From: Bacteroidota bacterium
GTDB taxonomy: Bacteria; Bacteroidota; Bacteroidia; CAILMK01; JACPUW01
Direction: 5' to 3'
Length of the DNA stretch: 64,000 nucleotides
NCBI GenBank assembly: GCA_016192035.1
Contig: JACPUW010000041.1
Coordinates: 81,235 to 145,234 of the forward strand
Shown: in pieces, positions 32,682-43,349 of the stretch
How positions within the stretch are numbered: position 1 is the first letter of the stretch
Layout: the number at the start of each line of letters is the position of its first letter
Notes under the pieces: generated by a model
Seen by the model: the letters and a program-made list of their open reading frames with translations, nothing else
Told to the model about the DNA's origin: nothing
Database searches by the model: none
Translations under genes and position numbers: made by a program

Positions 32682-34757
32682 ATGAGAATCTTGTCATTGA
32701 CCTTACTGGTTATTACCTTGTACAGTGGTGTTGCTTTTGCCCAGTTGCGCCCTAACTTGAACAATTGGTTTTTGGCGGGCAACATAGGCACCACGGTAGG
32801 CCATACCGATGTGAGGCCCAAATCGGGTATGGACTATATCAACCACCCCGGACAGTACATTGGCTACATTATCAGCCCTGAGGCCTCTTATCACTTCACT
32901 CATGGTTTTGGATTGGTGCTGAGCTATAGCTACGCCAAGATCTTGGGCAACGAAAGGAGCAAAATGCCGGCGTGGCCAGCCAGGGAATTCAACACAAACC
33001 TGAGCGAGATCAAATTCATGGGCCATCTTAACCTAGGCCGGGCGCTGAGTTTTAACCTCAGAAAAAACATCATCAGTCCATATGTAAATGCAGGGGTGGG
33101 CTCTACTTGGGGCCGCTTTCATGCCCCTTTATCCAGGGTTTCCGGCGATGCCATTCGCGATTACCTGAACAGCGACCGATTTGACACCGCTGGTTTCCAG
33201 ACCTGGAACAAAAACCTTCAAGTGGGTTTCTATGTGTATGCCGGCCGCTATTTTGACTTGGACATACGGTACAACTACACTTTCTACAACGAAGACTACG
33301 TGGACGGCTCTTGGATGTATATCATAGGCAACCGTGAATGGGACAAATACTCGGCGGTATCAGTAGGCTTTCGATTCAAGTTTGGGGCAAACAACCGCCG
33401 TACCTATGAGCACACGTCTTGGGCGCGAGAACCACTTGAAGAAGATACCTCCTTGTTCAACACGTTTGTGGACATTGAAGAATATGACGATGGCACTGGC
33501 ACACCGGTGTTTAAGGTTCGGACAAGGCCAACCAATGTGAGCGAAGAAAACCTCACCAAGATTGACGCCAGCAACAAGACCGACGACGACATGTACCAAT
33601 CCATCTACAACACGCTGATGGAGAATCCTGATTTGCGCGATAGCCTATTGGCCGCCCTGGCTAAAGACCTTCAGAATAATCCCGCCTTTATTACCAATGT
33701 ACAGAATGGGGTGTGCATAGAGTGCCCCGATGCCGGTGAGGGCGGAGGACTTACCGAAAAGGATGTTGAACGAATTGTGGAGCGCATAGTGGAACGGGTA
33801 ATAGTGCGTGAGGGTACTACGGTGGTAATCAAGGATGATAATACCTACACGGACAGCCCTGCCGATACTACAGGTGCAGGGTCTTCTAAAACCGGCACTA
33901 CCAAGCCTGGTTCAGGTGTGGCAAATGCAGGTAAGGATAAACCTAAAGATACCAACCCCATCACCAAAATTGATGAGTTTGAGCTCCGCGACATATACTA
34001 TGACCTTGATGAGGCCTTTATTAGGAACGATGCATCTAGTTCACTGGATGAATTGGCCAAGTTGCTCAAGAAGTATCCCAACCTCAAAATCGAATTGGGT
34101 TCACATACCGATTGTCGCAACTCTAAGAATTACAACCTCGCGCTATCTCAAAAGAGGGCCTTGGCGGCTGTTAACTACTTGGTTTGCCAAGGTATAGACC
34201 GATGCAGGTTGGTGGCAAAAGCCTATGGTGAATCACAGTTGGTGAACATGTGCGATTGCGAAGGTGAAGACACCGGCGGGGACTGTACCGATGCCGAGCA
34301 CCAAAGGAACCGTAGAACAACCGTTAAAATACTGGATTACAACTACCAAAAGGGAAGTGGATGCCAAGAGGCCGTAGAAGTGGATGTGGCTGCCGCTGAA
34401 GATGCACGCCTGAATTCAAAGGAATTGCCCGTGGCTGATCCAAAATCCATAGTAGTTACCGAAGACGACATAAAAAATGCCGGTATTTCCACCGATCCTG
34501 CCGCTGGGTATTATGTGGTTATTGGCACTTCCTATGTGCCTAAGTATGCATCGGCGCTGGCCGCCCTAGCTCAGGATAAAGAAAGTTTTGATGGGTCTGG
34601 TGTGCTTTATTTGGGTAATACCAAGTACTTTGTCTATGCCGATATGTCAACTGACTATGACGCTGCCATGGCCAAACTCAAGGCCGTAAGGTGCTGTACC
34701 CGGTTCCCCGATGCCTGGATTTATGCCTACAAAATGGACAATACAAAGGGCAAATAG
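32682..34757 (+). CDS. OmpA-family outer-membrane protein with SPOR-like tail
   Basis: 691 residues from the ATG at 32682, where a clear signal peptide starts (MRILSLTLLVITLYSGVAFAQ). Residues ~25-240 look like an outer-membrane beta-barrel with alternating aromatic strands. A linker follows with an ERIVERIVERVIV-type charged repeat (~365-375) and a Thr/Gly/Lys-rich stretch. The OmpA peptidoglycan-binding domain (~430-560) shows GSHTDCRNSKNYN and QRNRRTTVKI, with extra Cys pairs. The last ~100 residues (YYVVIGTSYVPKYA) resemble a SPOR domain. It probably anchors the outer membrane to the wall. It diverges from DUF5606. Confidence 0.9.
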   Translation: MRILSLTLLVITLYSGVAFAQLRPNLNNWFLAGNIGTTVGHTDVRPKSGMDYINHPGQYIGYIISPEASYHFTHGFGLVLSYSYAKILGNERSKMPAWPAREFNTNLSEIKFMGHLNLGRALSFNLRKNIISPYVNAGVGSTWGRFHAPLSRVSGDAIRDYLNSDRFDTAGFQTWNKNLQVGFYVYAGRYFDLDIRYNYTFYNEDYVDGSWMYIIGNREWDKYSAVSVGFRFKFGANNRRTYEHTSWAREPLEEDTSLFNTFVDIEEYDDGTGTPVFKVRTRPTNVSEENLTKIDASNKTDDDMYQSIYNTLMENPDLRDSLLAALAKDLQNNPAFITNVQNGVCIECPDAGEGGGLTEKDVERIVERIVERVIVREGTTVVIKDDNTYTDSPADTTGAGSSKTGTTKPGSGVANAGKDKPKDTNPITKIDEFELRDIYYDLDEAFIRNDASSSLDELAKLLKKYPNLKIELGSHTDCRNSKNYNLALSQKRALAAVNYLVCQGIDRCRLVAKAYGESQLVNMCDCEGEDTGGDCTDAEHQRNRRTTVKILDYNYQKGSGCQEAVEVDVAAAEDARLNSKELPVADPKSIVVTEDDIKNAGISTDPAAGYYVVIGTSYVPKYASALAALAQDKESFDGSGVLYLGNTKYFVYADMSTDYDAAMAKLKAVRCCTRFPDAWIYAYKMDNTKGK

Positions 34758-34817
34758 GCCCAAGGCACCTATCCTTATTACATTCTGCTGCTTTACCGCC
34801 CCGCTGGGCCTAGTGGC

Positions 34818-34825
34818 TATTTTTG
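34818..34825 (+). promoter_or_regulatory. -7 promoter element for icmF
   Basis: TATTTTTG fits TAnnTTTG, 21 bases before the ATG at 34847. The track start (34823) lies within it. Confidence 0.45.
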
Positions 34826-34846
34826 CCTTCATTTAGCTGTCATTTC

Positions 34847-37800
34847 ATGATGTTACAAGAAAAGTATGTGCCTAAGAACCACATTAGAATGGTTACTGCG
34901 GCATCCTTATTTGACGGACATGACGCCGCCATTAACGTGATGCGGCGCATCATCCAATCAACCGGGGTGGAGGTCATTCATTTGGGACATGACCGAAGCG
35001 TGGATGAGGTGGTTTCTTGCGCTATTCAAGAGGATGTGCAAGCCATAGCCATGACCTCATATCAAGGCGGCCACATGGAGTATTTCACCTATATGTTTGA
35101 TTTGCTCAAGGAAAGGGGAGCAGGGCACATCAAAATTTTCGGTGGTGGAGGTGGAGTAATCCTACCTTCTGAAATTGAACAGCTTATGAATTACGGTATC
35201 GCCAGGATATACTCCCCTGACGATGGCCGCGAAATGGGCTTGCAGGGCATGATCAACGATATGGTGCGCCAGTGCGATTTTCCCATTGGCGATCAATTGA
35301 ATGGACAACTTGAGAAGGTAGGTGAGAAATCGGCCCTGGCTATTGGCCGCCTCATTTCTGCCGCCGAGAATTTCCCAAGCCTGCACGCCGACATGCTTTC
35401 AGGAATTGAGCAAAAGGCACTACAGGCGCAAGTGCCCGTGCTGGGCATTACAGGCACGGGAGGGGCTGGCAAATCCTCGTTGGTTGATGAACTTGTCCGG
35501 AGGTTCTTGCTCGATTTTACCGACAAATCCATTGCAATACTTTCCGTGGATCCATCCAAAAGGAAAACAGGTGGTGCCCTACTGGGTGACCGTATCAGGA
35601 TGAATGCCATTAGGTCATCTAGGGTATATATGCGTTCACTGGCTACCAGGCAGTCTAATTTGGCCCTGTCGGCACATGTGCGCCAGGCACTCAACATAGT
35701 GAAAGCTGCAGGCTTTGACTTGGTCATTTTGGAAACCTCTGGTATAGGTCAGTCTGATACCGAGATTGTGGACCACTCTGATGTGTCTCTCTATGTGATG
35801 ACTCCTGAATACGGCGCAGCAACCCAGTTGGAAAAAATTGATATGCTTGATTTTGCCGACGTGATTGCCATAAATAAATTTGACAAAAGGGGGGCTCTGG
35901 ATGCCCAGCGGGATGTGGTAAAGCAATACAAGCGAAACCACCAGGTTTTTCACCTGCCCGACGGGAAAGTCCCCGTGTTTGGCACCATCGCATCGCAGTT
36001 CAATGACCCCGGCACCAATCGTTTGTACCGGCATACCATAGATTTGGTACAGGCTAAAACCGGTGCGCCATTGCACTCAAACTATGCGGTAGAAGTCGGT
36101 ATGTCAGAAAAGATCTACATAATACCGGCCACCCGTACCCGCTACCTTTCTGAAATAGCCGAAAACAACCGTCAGTACGATGTTTGGGTTGATAAACAAG
36201 CCAATATAGCCGAAACGCTTTATGCCCTCCACACTTCTATGGAAGTGATCAAGGCCAGTGGGCCAAACGTGGCAATTGATGAAGTGCAAAAAGTTTACGA
36301 GCAGACAAGCATGGAGCTTGACCCCAAGAACAAAAAATTGATAGAAAACTGGCCTAGCACACGCCAACGCTATCGCAGTGAGGAGTTTATTTTCAGTGTG
36401 AGGGGCAAGGAATTGCGATTGAAAACACATACGGAATCACTCTCACATACCAAAGTGCCAAAAGTGAGTACTCCCCGATACCGGGGTTGGGGTGATGTGC
36501 TCAAGTGGCAACTTCAAGAGAATGTGCCAGGGGAATTTCCTTATACATCGGGTTTGTTTCCGTTCAAAAGGGAAGGGGAAGACCCTACCCGCATGTTTGC
36601 CGGGGAGGGTGGCCCTGAACGCACAAATAAGCGCTTTCACTATGTGAGCCAAGATATGCCGGCCAAACGGCTAAGTACCGCATTTGATTCGGTAACCCTA
36701 TATGGCGCAGACCCCGATTATAGGCCCGATATCTATGGTAAGATTGGGAATTCGGGCGTAAGTGTGTGCTGTTTGGACGATGCCAAGAAGCTATACTCCG
36801 GGTTTAACCTTTCTGACCCCAAGACATCTGTTTCCATGACCATAAATGGGCCAGCCCCCATGTTGCTTGGGTTTTTCCTCAATGCGGCCATTGATCAGCA
36901 GTGCGAACGCCATATCAAGGAACATGGCATGGAACAAGCCGTGCGCCAACAAATTGAATCCATGTACGCAGCGCGGGGCGCATCGGTGCCCACATACCAG
37001 GGTGCATTGCCAATGGGTAATGATGGACTGGGGCTTATGTTGCTGGGCACATCGGGCGACAAGGTGCTAGACCCTGAGGTATATCAGCGCATAAAAACGG
37101 AGACCCTACAGCAGGTGCGCGGTACGGTCCAAGCCGATATTCTCAAGGAAGACCAGGCGCAAAACACCTGTATCTTTAGCACAGAGTTCGCACTTAGGCT
37201 CATGGGCGATGTGCAGGCCTACTTTATTGATCACAAGGTCAGGAATTTCTATTCCGTTTCCATATCAGGTTACCACATTGCCGAAGCAGGCGCCAACCCT
37301 ATTACCCAGCTGGCTTTTACCCTGGCCAATGGATTTACCTATGTAGAATACTACTTGAGCAGGGGTATGGATATCAATGACTTTGGGCCTAACCTTTCTT
37401 TTTTCTTTTCCAATGGTATAGACCCTGAGTACGCGGTGATAGGCCGGGTGGCGCGCAGGATTTGGGCTAAGGCCATGCGCCTAAAGTATGGGGCCAACGA
37501 AAGGGCCCAGATGCTCAAGTACCACATTCAAACTTCTGGAAGGTCACTCCACGCCCAGGAAATTGATTTCAACGATATACGCACCACCCTTCAGGCCCTG
37601 TATGCCATATACGACAATTGCAATTCACTGCATACCAATGCATATGATGAAGCCATTACCACTCCTACCGAAGAATCGGTGCGCCGGGCCATGGCCATTC
37701 AATTGATCATAAACCGGGAGTTGGGCTTGGCCAAAAATGAAAACCCTTTGCAGGGTTCGTTTATCATTGAAGAGCTCACCGACTTGGTGGAGGAAGCCGT

Positions 37801-38218
37801 ACTGGCCGAATTTGACCGAATAACAGAAAGGGGTGGGGTACTGGGCGCCATGGAAACCATGTACCAGCGCAGCAAGATACAAGAAGAGAGCCTGTACTAC
37901 GAAACCCTAAAACACAGCGGTGAAATGCCCATCATTGGGGTAAATACTTTCCTAAGCTCCAAGGGTTCGCCCACCGTGGTGCCGGGGGAGGTGATAAGGG
38001 CTACTACCGAAGAAAAGGAAACTCAAATAAACACCCTTACCCGCCAACATGCCTTTTACCACAAGGAAGCCAAAAACTGGCTTGGAGTGCTTACTCAGTC
38101 TGCCCTTTCTGGTGCAAACATGTTTGATACCCTGATGGAAGTGACCAAGTATTGCACCCTGGGCCAAATAACCCAGTCCCTTTTCCAAGTAGGTGGACAA
38201 TACCGCCGCAACATGTAA
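34847..38218 (+). CDS. icmF: fused isobutyryl-CoA mutase IcmF (B12-dependent)
   Basis: 1,123 residues in the IcmF order. First comes a cobalamin-binding domain ([31 protein letters not shown]). Then a MeaI/ArgK-type GTPase chaperone with P-loop GTGGAGKSS at about 203, NKFD and a [10 protein letters not shown] switch. Last is the mutase TIM-barrel (ATPSSFPF-like [38 protein letters not shown]). It interconverts isobutyryl-CoA and n-butyryl-CoA, or related branched acyl-CoAs, using adenosylcobalamin; the built-in GTPase protects and reloads the cofactor. Full length, with no disruption seen. Start moved to 34847 on promoter evidence. Confidence 0.95.
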   Translation: MMLQEKYVPKNHIRMVTAASLFDGHDAAINVMRRIIQSTGVEVIHLGHDRSVDEVVSCAIQEDVQAIAMTSYQGGHMEYFTYMFDLLKERGAGHIKIFGGGGGVILPSEIEQLMNYGIARIYSPDDGREMGLQGMINDMVRQCDFPIGDQLNGQLEKVGEKSALAIGRLISAAENFPSLHADMLSGIEQKALQAQVPVLGITGTGGAGKSSLVDELVRRFLLDFTDKSIAILSVDPSKRKTGGALLGDRIRMNAIRSSRVYMRSLATRQSNLALSAHVRQALNIVKAAGFDLVILETSGIGQSDTEIVDHSDVSLYVMTPEYGAATQLEKIDMLDFADVIAINKFDKRGALDAQRDVVKQYKRNHQVFHLPDGKVPVFGTIASQFNDPGTNRLYRHTIDLVQAKTGAPLHSNYAVEVGMSEKIYIIPATRTRYLSEIAENNRQYDVWVDKQANIAETLYALHTSMEVIKASGPNVAIDEVQKVYEQTSMELDPKNKKLIENWPSTRQRYRSEEFIFSVRGKELRLKTHTESLSHTKVPKVSTPRYRGWGDVLKWQLQENVPGEFPYTSGLFPFKREGEDPTRMFAGEGGPERTNKRFHYVSQDMPAKRLSTAFDSVTLYGADPDYRPDIYGKIGNSGVSVCCLDDAKKLYSGFNLSDPKTSVSMTINGPAPMLLGFFLNAAIDQQCERHIKEHGMEQAVRQQIESMYAARGASVPTYQGALPMGNDGLGLMLLGTSGDKVLDPEVYQRIKTETLQQVRGTVQADILKEDQAQNTCIFSTEFALRLMGDVQAYFIDHKVRNFYSVSISGYHIAEAGANPITQLAFTLANGFTYVEYYLSRGMDINDFGPNLSFFFSNGIDPEYAVIGRVARRIWAKAMRLKYGANERAQMLKYHIQTSGRSLHAQEIDFNDIRTTLQALYAIYDNCNSLHTNAYDEAITTPTEESVRRAMAIQLIINRELGLAKNENPLQGSFIIEELTDLVEEAVLAEFDRITERGGVLGAMETMYQRSKIQEESLYYETLKHSGEMPIIGVNTFLSSKGSPTVVPGEVIRATTEEKETQINTLTRQHAFYHKEAKNWLGVLTQSALSGANMFDTLMEVTKYCTLGQITQSLFQVGGQYRRNM

Positions 38219-38240
38219 GATATTTCGGTATATTGCACAG

Positions 38241-39098
38241 ATGCCCGTATTGATTATTTGCTTGTTGTTCACCTCGTTTGCGGCTAAAGCCCAGTCCGTG
38301 TACCATGTGGTTTCACCCAGCGCCGAGCTTATGAGCCTGCCAAATCCAGGATCATCCAGGCTGGCCCTACTTAGTAAGGGCGACGAGGTGAACTATCTCA
38401 AAACCATGGAATCAGGGTCATGGGCCAAGGTAAGCTTTGAAGGCCAAATAGGGTATATGGAAGTGGCCCACATCAAGGAAGGAAAAATGGAAGTGAAAGC
38501 CACCGTGGCCGAAGTAAAAAAGTACCACGTTGTAGTATTTCAATCAGCCATTTATGCAAGTCCTGACTTTTCGGCCAATAAGTTAAAAACCTTGGTGCGC
38601 GATGAAATTTTGGAAGTGTTTGTGGGTGACGATATAGAGTGGCTTAAGGTTAAAACCAAAACAGGGGTAGGATATGTATTTGGTGCACATATGGAAGAAG
38701 GCTTACCAAAAAAGGAGGAAAAAGCAGAAGAGGAAGTGATTGAAATCTATACCGTAAGGGTTGATGTGCCTGCCTTTGCCGGTAAAGACAAGAAATCTAA
38801 GGTTATGGCCAAGTTTGAACGGGGCGATTTAGTGGATGTGGTTTTGGCTGAAGATGGATGGGCTAGGGTAAAACTGCCCCAGGGATATGGATATATTGAA
38901 TTGTCGGCCCTTGACAAACCTGAAACGCCTACCGGTGGCGCAAGCAAGGGTAAAGTCAATCCAGGCGATATAGGCAAGTCAAAGGATCCCATTAAGTTTG
39001 GTGCCATTTGCCGCGATGGCAGCACCGACTACACCGTAGGCCCCCACACCTGCTCCAAGGGCAACGGAGTGCAAATGTGGATCTATAAAAAACCGTAA
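38241..39098 (+). CDS. exported SH3-like domain protein with DUF3761-like C terminus
   Basis: 285 residues from the ATG at 38241, where a signal peptide begins (MPVLIICLLFTSFAAKAQ). Three bacterial SH3-like repeats follow (~20-90, ~95-170, ~180-245), each with a GDEVxxL or GDLVDVV turn and a W-x-K/R-V strand. The last ~35 residues (ICRDGSTDY, HTCSKGNGVQMW) look like the small Cys-containing DUF3761 motif. It is likely periplasmic or surface exposed and binds wall material or a partner protein. The precise role is unknown. It lies just 22 bases after icmF but has a different kind of function. Confidence 0.85.
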   Translation: MPVLIICLLFTSFAAKAQSVYHVVSPSAELMSLPNPGSSRLALLSKGDEVNYLKTMESGSWAKVSFEGQIGYMEVAHIKEGKMEVKATVAEVKKYHVVVFQSAIYASPDFSANKLKTLVRDEILEVFVGDDIEWLKVKTKTGVGYVFGAHMEEGLPKKEEKAEEEVIEIYTVRVDVPAFAGKDKKSKVMAKFERGDLVDVVLAEDGWARVKLPQGYGYIELSALDKPETPTGGASKGKVNPGDIGKSKDPIKFGAICRDGSTDYTVGPHTCSKGNGVQMWIYKKP

Positions 39099-39143
39099 CA
39101 AGGACTTACCAAATGGAAAACATACAAACGCTTAGAAATGCCA

Positions 39144-39151
39144 TACTTTTG
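39144..39151 (+). promoter_or_regulatory. -7 promoter element for the barrel protein gene
   Basis: TACTTTTG fits TAnnTTTG, 15 bases before the ATG at 39167, and lies inside the longer track ORF, supporting the shorter start. Confidence 0.42.
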
Positions 39152-39166
39152 CCCCAAACGGGTAGT

Positions 39167-40012
39167 ATGCGAGCCTTCATTATAGCCACCATTCTTCTAC
39201 TGGGATTAGCCGGTCAAGGGTTAGCCCAACGAAAGGTCAACAAAATGAACGGCCTTACCGAGGCCAGTGTCACCAAGAGAAAATATAACAAGCAGTGGAT
39301 CAAGATGCGGCAACATGGTTTGCCATCATTTGCCACATCGGTTGGAGTAAATGGGGGCATTGCAAACTTTATGTATGACGACCCCGCCATTGCTTCATTT
39401 GGTAGATATACCCTGATACATGCCCCGCAGCTTACCTTTCACATAAACCCAAGCAAATTCGCCGGGTTTAACCTGGGGTTGGGGTACCGCAGCACCATGT
39501 TTAGCTACTCCACCAGCGGTTCTTTTTCCAATGATTCCATTATGGCAATAGCCAATGGCGAATGGCAACAAAAGTTTGGCAACATTGGCATTTCACTCGG
39601 CGGGGTGTATTACGTAAACATAGCCAAGCAAATGTCCAACTGCACGGGTTTCGGTATAAGCAATGCCACCACCGCGCACTTGTTTATTGACATGGGGATT
39701 ACCCTGGCGCCATCACTTTTTAACGAAGTTTATTTCGTTGGAAATTTCAATGAGTTCGTGAACGGAGAACTCAAGAACTCTGGCGAGTATGACAAATACA
39801 CCATTATGTACAACGAGAAACCCCGGCGCGAAGCCATGTTTTTCTACTATGCCAAACTGGGTATCCGTGTCCAAAACGAATCCTTTTCTACTCGTATAGG
39901 CCCTGTGTTTGAATATCAGCTAAATACCAACAGGGGAATCGCCAATGATTTCACTGCCACCACCACTTCCATCATGATGTACGGACTCTGCCTGGCCTTT
40001 GAGTTTTATTGA
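39167..40012 (+). CDS. exported beta-barrel protein of unknown function
   Basis: 281 residues from the ATG at 39167, which opens a signal peptide (MRAFIIATILLLGLAGQGLAQ). The start at 39113 would put 18 polar residues ahead of it and would precede the promoter box. The mature part alternates aromatic and polar residues (FNLGLGYRSTMFSYS, YYAKLGIRVQNESFS) and ends in an amphipathic strand with a terminal aromatic (LCLAFEFY), the hallmark of an outer-membrane barrel inserted by BamA. I do not recognise a named family. Confidence 0.72.
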   Translation: MRAFIIATILLLGLAGQGLAQRKVNKMNGLTEASVTKRKYNKQWIKMRQHGLPSFATSVGVNGGIANFMYDDPAIASFGRYTLIHAPQLTFHINPSKFAGFNLGLGYRSTMFSYSTSGSFSNDSIMAIANGEWQQKFGNIGISLGGVYYVNIAKQMSNCTGFGISNATTAHLFIDMGITLAPSLFNEVYFVGNFNEFVNGELKNSGEYDKYTIMYNEKPRREAMFFYYAKLGIRVQNESFSTRIGPVFEYQLNTNRGIANDFTATTTSIMMYGLCLAFEFY

Positions 40013-40159
40013 TCAGGTCTTTCCTGCCAGGTCCTTCCAATTTCCCCCTTTTTTCTCATCCTTTTTCAAGGGTAGAACCTTATGGTCTGCCCAAGCCGTT
40101 TGGGCATTATTGGCACTATAAACGCCCTTTCAGATGCCAAACGCCCGTGGAACTGTGCC

Positions 40160-40167
40160 TACATTTG
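40160..40167 (+). promoter_or_regulatory. -7 promoter element for the cystathionine beta-synthase gene
   Basis: TACATTTG fits TAnnTTTG, 17 bases before the ATG at 40185, and sits inside the track ORF, so the longer start at 40134 is unlikely. Confidence 0.45.
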
Positions 40168-40184
40168 AACCACAGCAACCGCAC

Positions 40185-41558
40185 ATGAAGTACTTTCATA
40201 ATGTATTGGAAACCATTGGAAACACACCCTTGGTTAAACTCAATAAGGTGCTGGGCCCCCAGTGGCCCTGCCTGGTACTCGCCAAAGTAGAAACCACCAA
40301 TCCAGGTAACTCCATCAAAGACCGCATGGCGGTGAAAATGATAGACGATGCACTGGCCAGTGGTCGGCTTAAGCCTGGAGGCACCATCATAGAAGGCACC
40401 TCTGGAAATACCGGCATGGGCTTGGCCATTGTGGCCGCCGTCAAAGGCTATAAATGTATTTTCACCACCAACGACAAGCAATCCAAAGAAAAAGTGGACC
40501 TGCTTAAGGCCGTGGGTGCAGAGGTAATCGTATGTCCTACCAATGTGGCGCCTACCGACCCCAGGTCTTACTACTCCGTGGCCAAACGGCTGAGCGAGCA
40601 AATCCCCAACTCTGTGTACCTTAACCAGTACGATAACCTGTCAAACCGCCAAGCCCACTACGAACAAACCGGGCCTGAGATATGGAGCCAAACCGAAGGT
40701 AAAATAACCCACTTGGTGGTAGGCGTGGGAACTGGCGGCACCATTTCGGGGGTGGGTAAATACCTAAAGGAGCGAAACCCCAATATACAGGTCTATGGCA
40801 TAGACACCTATGGATCGGTGTTTAAGAAATACCACGAAACCGGCATTTTTGATGAAAAGGAAATCTATTCCTATGTGACCGAAGGGATAGGAGAAGATAT
40901 CCTGCCTGAGAATGTTGATTTTGATGTAATAGACCTGTTTGAAAAGGTAAGTGATAAGGATGGCTTGCTGTACCAGCGCAGGCTGGCCCGTGAGGAGGGA
41001 ATCTTGGTGGGAAATAGCGCAGGGTCGGCCGTGGCGGGCCTGGTGCAATTGGCCAGCCGGTTCAAGCCTGGCGATGTGGTGGTGGTGATTTTCCATGACC
41101 ACGGCAGCCGATATGTGGGAAAGGCGTACAACGACGACTGGATGAGGGAACGCGGTTTTCTGGACGACAACCTCTTGAGCCTGGCCGATATAATAAAGTA
41201 TAAACCCAACACCGATCTGATAACCATAGGGCCCAGCGCCTCGGTGGCCGATGCGCTCAAACTCATTGGCTCGCTCAATATCTCCCAAATACCCGTGGTA
41301 CAAGGCCTTGAATTTGTGGGATCGGTGTCTGAATCCAAATTGTTCCGTGAACTCATGGGCAACCCTGACCTAAAATTCCTCTCCGTGGAGAATGTCATGG
41401 ATAAACCCCTGCCAATTCTCCGTGAAGATTCAGCTTATGGCCAACTAACCCAGTTACTTGACCAAGGCCACGGAGCCGCACTCATTGCCCTGCGCCAGGG
41501 CGGGTACGGCATTATCACCAAACATGATGTTATCTATGCTTTAACTAAAATGAAATGA
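40185..41558 (+). CDS. cystathionine beta-synthase (PLP domain plus CBS pair)
   Basis: 457 residues. A fold type II PLP domain comes first: IGNTPLVKLNKV at the start, the Schiff-base lysine in NSIKDRMAVKM, the substrate loop EGTSGNTGMG and the phosphate loop GVGTGGTISGVGKY. A C-terminal pair of CBS motifs (~330-457) is the regulatory Bateman module. It condenses serine or O-acetylserine with homocysteine or sulfide; the Bateman module favours cystathionine synthase over plain cysteine synthase. The start is set by family and promoter. It overlaps the GAPDH gene by four bases, an unusual partner. Confidence 0.92.
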   Translation: MKYFHNVLETIGNTPLVKLNKVLGPQWPCLVLAKVETTNPGNSIKDRMAVKMIDDALASGRLKPGGTIIEGTSGNTGMGLAIVAAVKGYKCIFTTNDKQSKEKVDLLKAVGAEVIVCPTNVAPTDPRSYYSVAKRLSEQIPNSVYLNQYDNLSNRQAHYEQTGPEIWSQTEGKITHLVVGVGTGGTISGVGKYLKERNPNIQVYGIDTYGSVFKKYHETGIFDEKEIYSYVTEGIGEDILPENVDFDVIDLFEKVSDKDGLLYQRRLAREEGILVGNSAGSAVAGLVQLASRFKPGDVVVVIFHDHGSRYVGKAYNDDWMRERGFLDDNLLSLADIIKYKPNTDLITIGPSASVADALKLIGSLNISQIPVVQGLEFVGSVSESKLFRELMGNPDLKFLSVENVMDKPLPILREDSAYGQLTQLLDQGHGAALIALRQGGYGIITKHDVIYALTKMK

Positions 41559-42562
41559 GTAAGTTGAAACTTGCCGTTAATGGTTTTGGGCGAATTGGCC
41601 GCGTATTTTTTAGGCGTGCCTGGCAGCATCCATCTATTGAAGTAGTGGCCATCAATGATTTGACCGATGCGGCTACCTTGGCGCATTTGCTCAAGTATGA
41701 CAGCGTGCACGGCGTGTGGCAGGAAGACATAAGGGCAGGCGACTCCTACATTGACATTGGTCAAAAGCGCGTGGAGGTTAGCGCACTGGCCCTGCCCGAT
41801 GCCCTGCCCTGGGCCTCCCTGGGGGTCGATGTGGTCCTGGAGTCCACGGGTAAACTGCGCAGCTTGGTGCAGGCCCAGGGCCACCTACGGGCAGGTGCCA
41901 AAACGGTATTGCTCTCTGCACCCCCTAAGGGGCCTGGCATTGGCACCTATGTAATGGGCATAAACGAGCACCTGATTGAAGCACATGAAACCGTGCTGTC
42001 AAACGCCAGCTGTACCACCAACTCTTGTGCCCACATAGTGAAATACATAGACCAGCATTGGGGCATAGTAGATGGCTACCTCAGCACCGTACATGCCTAT
42101 ACCGGCGACCAACGGCTGCACGATGCACCCCACGCTGACTTGCGACGGGCCAGGGCAGCCGCCCGATCCATGATTCCTACAAGCACCGGCGCCGCTCAGG
42201 CCTTGATTACCGTTTTTCCGCATCTTGATGGCCATTTGGTGGGCAGCGCCATAAGGGTCCCCACCGAGAGTGGATCAATTACCGAGCTTACTTTCCAATT
42301 GCAAAAACCCGCAGAAGCCCAGCAAGTGAACGAGTTGTTTCGGTCATTATCTGCCCATCAATTAAAAGGTATTCTGGCCTACAACGAAGACCCAATCGTG
42401 TCCATTGACATAGTGGGCAATCCGCACTCAGGAATCTTTGACGGCACGCTCACCCATGCCATGGGCCACTTGCTCAAGGTAAGTGCCTGGTATGACAACG
42501 AAACAGGCTACGCCAGTAGGTGTGTGGACATGATGGCTTATCTGGGTTCCCGGTTTTTTTAG
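41555..42562 (+). CDS. gap: glyceraldehyde-3-phosphate dehydrogenase (type I)
   Basis: 335 residues, cytoplasmic glycolytic/gluconeogenic enzyme. The Rossmann start NGFGRIGRVFFR and the adenine-binding INDLTD indicate NAD rather than NADP preference. The catalytic Cys153 lies in SNASCTTN, and HAYTGDQRLHDAPH and SMIPTSTGAAQA follow as in classical GapA, ending with WYDNETGYASR. Translation is coupled to the cystathionine beta-synthase gene by an ATGA overlap. Whether it is the main GAPDH or a second copy cannot be told from the window. Confidence 0.96.
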   Translation: MSKLKLAVNGFGRIGRVFFRRAWQHPSIEVVAINDLTDAATLAHLLKYDSVHGVWQEDIRAGDSYIDIGQKRVEVSALALPDALPWASLGVDVVLESTGKLRSLVQAQGHLRAGAKTVLLSAPPKGPGIGTYVMGINEHLIEAHETVLSNASCTTNSCAHIVKYIDQHWGIVDGYLSTVHAYTGDQRLHDAPHADLRRARAAARSMIPTSTGAAQALITVFPHLDGHLVGSAIRVPTESGSITELTFQLQKPAEAQQVNELFRSLSAHQLKGILAYNEDPIVSIDIVGNPHSGIFDGTLTHAMGHLLKVSAWYDNETGYASRCVDMMAYLGSRFF

Positions 42563-42572
42563 TGACTTACAG

Positions 42573-43349
42573 GTGGGATGGATAGAATATACAGGAAATG
42601 GGCCAAATGCCCTCACGGGGCCCCAGAGGCTGGTGAGCCTGGTCCCATCGCTCACCGAACTCTTGTTTTACCTGGGTTTGGGGCCGCAGGTAGTGGGCAG
42701 GACCCATTTTTGTGTACACCCCATGCCTGAGGTACGAAAGGTAGCCTCAGTAGGTGGCACCAAGAATGTGCACCTAGAACAGGTATTGGCACTAAACCCC
42801 ACCCTGGTGCTGGCCAGCAAGGAAGAAAACCAGCGAAGCCAGGTAAGCGCCATAGCAGGGCATTGCCCTGTGTATGTTACTGATGTGGACTGCCCAAGTG
42901 CTGCGTATGACATGATACGGCAAATAGGTGCCCTCACGGGCAAAGAAGGCCCTGCGGCGGCCCTTGCAGGGCTCATAGATGCCCAATTTGAGCAGCTTGC
43001 CAAGATTTCCACCGAGGCGGTTTACCTTATCTGGAAAGACCCCTGGATGGCAGCGGGCGGGGGTACCTACATACATAGTCTTATGGCCATGCTGGGCATG
43101 GCCAACCGTTTTGGCCACCTGCCTCGGTACCCACAGATAGACTTGGCCCAATTGGAACAACTGGCACCTGTCTGGGTGCTGCTTTCATCTGAACCGTACC
43201 CATTTGGGCAGGCGCATAGGCTGGAGCTACAGGCACGCCTACCCTATAGCCGGGTAATGCTTGTGGACGGCGAGATGTTTTCTTGGTACGGCAGCCGAAT
43301 GCTGCTGGCAGCCACATATTTCGAACAATTGGTACATGCAATGGCATGA
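42573..43349 (+). CDS. BtuF-like helical-backbone metal receptor (no signal peptide)
   Basis: 258 residues, GTG start. It has the two-lobe helical-backbone fold seen in BtuF and related cobalamin or metal-chelate binding proteins: RLVSLVPSLTELLFYLGLG and GRTHFCVHP at the start, LNPTLVLASKE in the middle and FGHLPRYPQIDLAQLEQLAP later. There is no signal peptide or lipobox, so it probably stays in the cytoplasm, a variant common in this phylum whose role is unclear. No ABC transporter genes are adjacent. Its stop overlaps the DUF3108 gene start. Confidence 0.85.
   Translation: MGWIEYTGNGPNALTGPQRLVSLVPSLTELLFYLGLGPQVVGRTHFCVHPMPEVRKVASVGGTKNVHLEQVLALNPTLVLASKEENQRSQVSAIAGHCPVYVTDVDCPSAAYDMIRQIGALTGKEGPAAALAGLIDAQFEQLAKISTEAVYLIWKDPWMAAGGGTYIHSLMAMLGMANRFGHLPRYPQIDLAQLEQLAPVWVLLSSEPYPFGQAHRLELQARLPYSRVMLVDGEMFSWYGSRMLLAATYFEQLVHAMA

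Noticed and set aside
35293-36076. Minus-strand ORFs of ~145 codons antisense to icmF
   Set aside because: They lie wholly within a conserved enzyme gene and show no domain.
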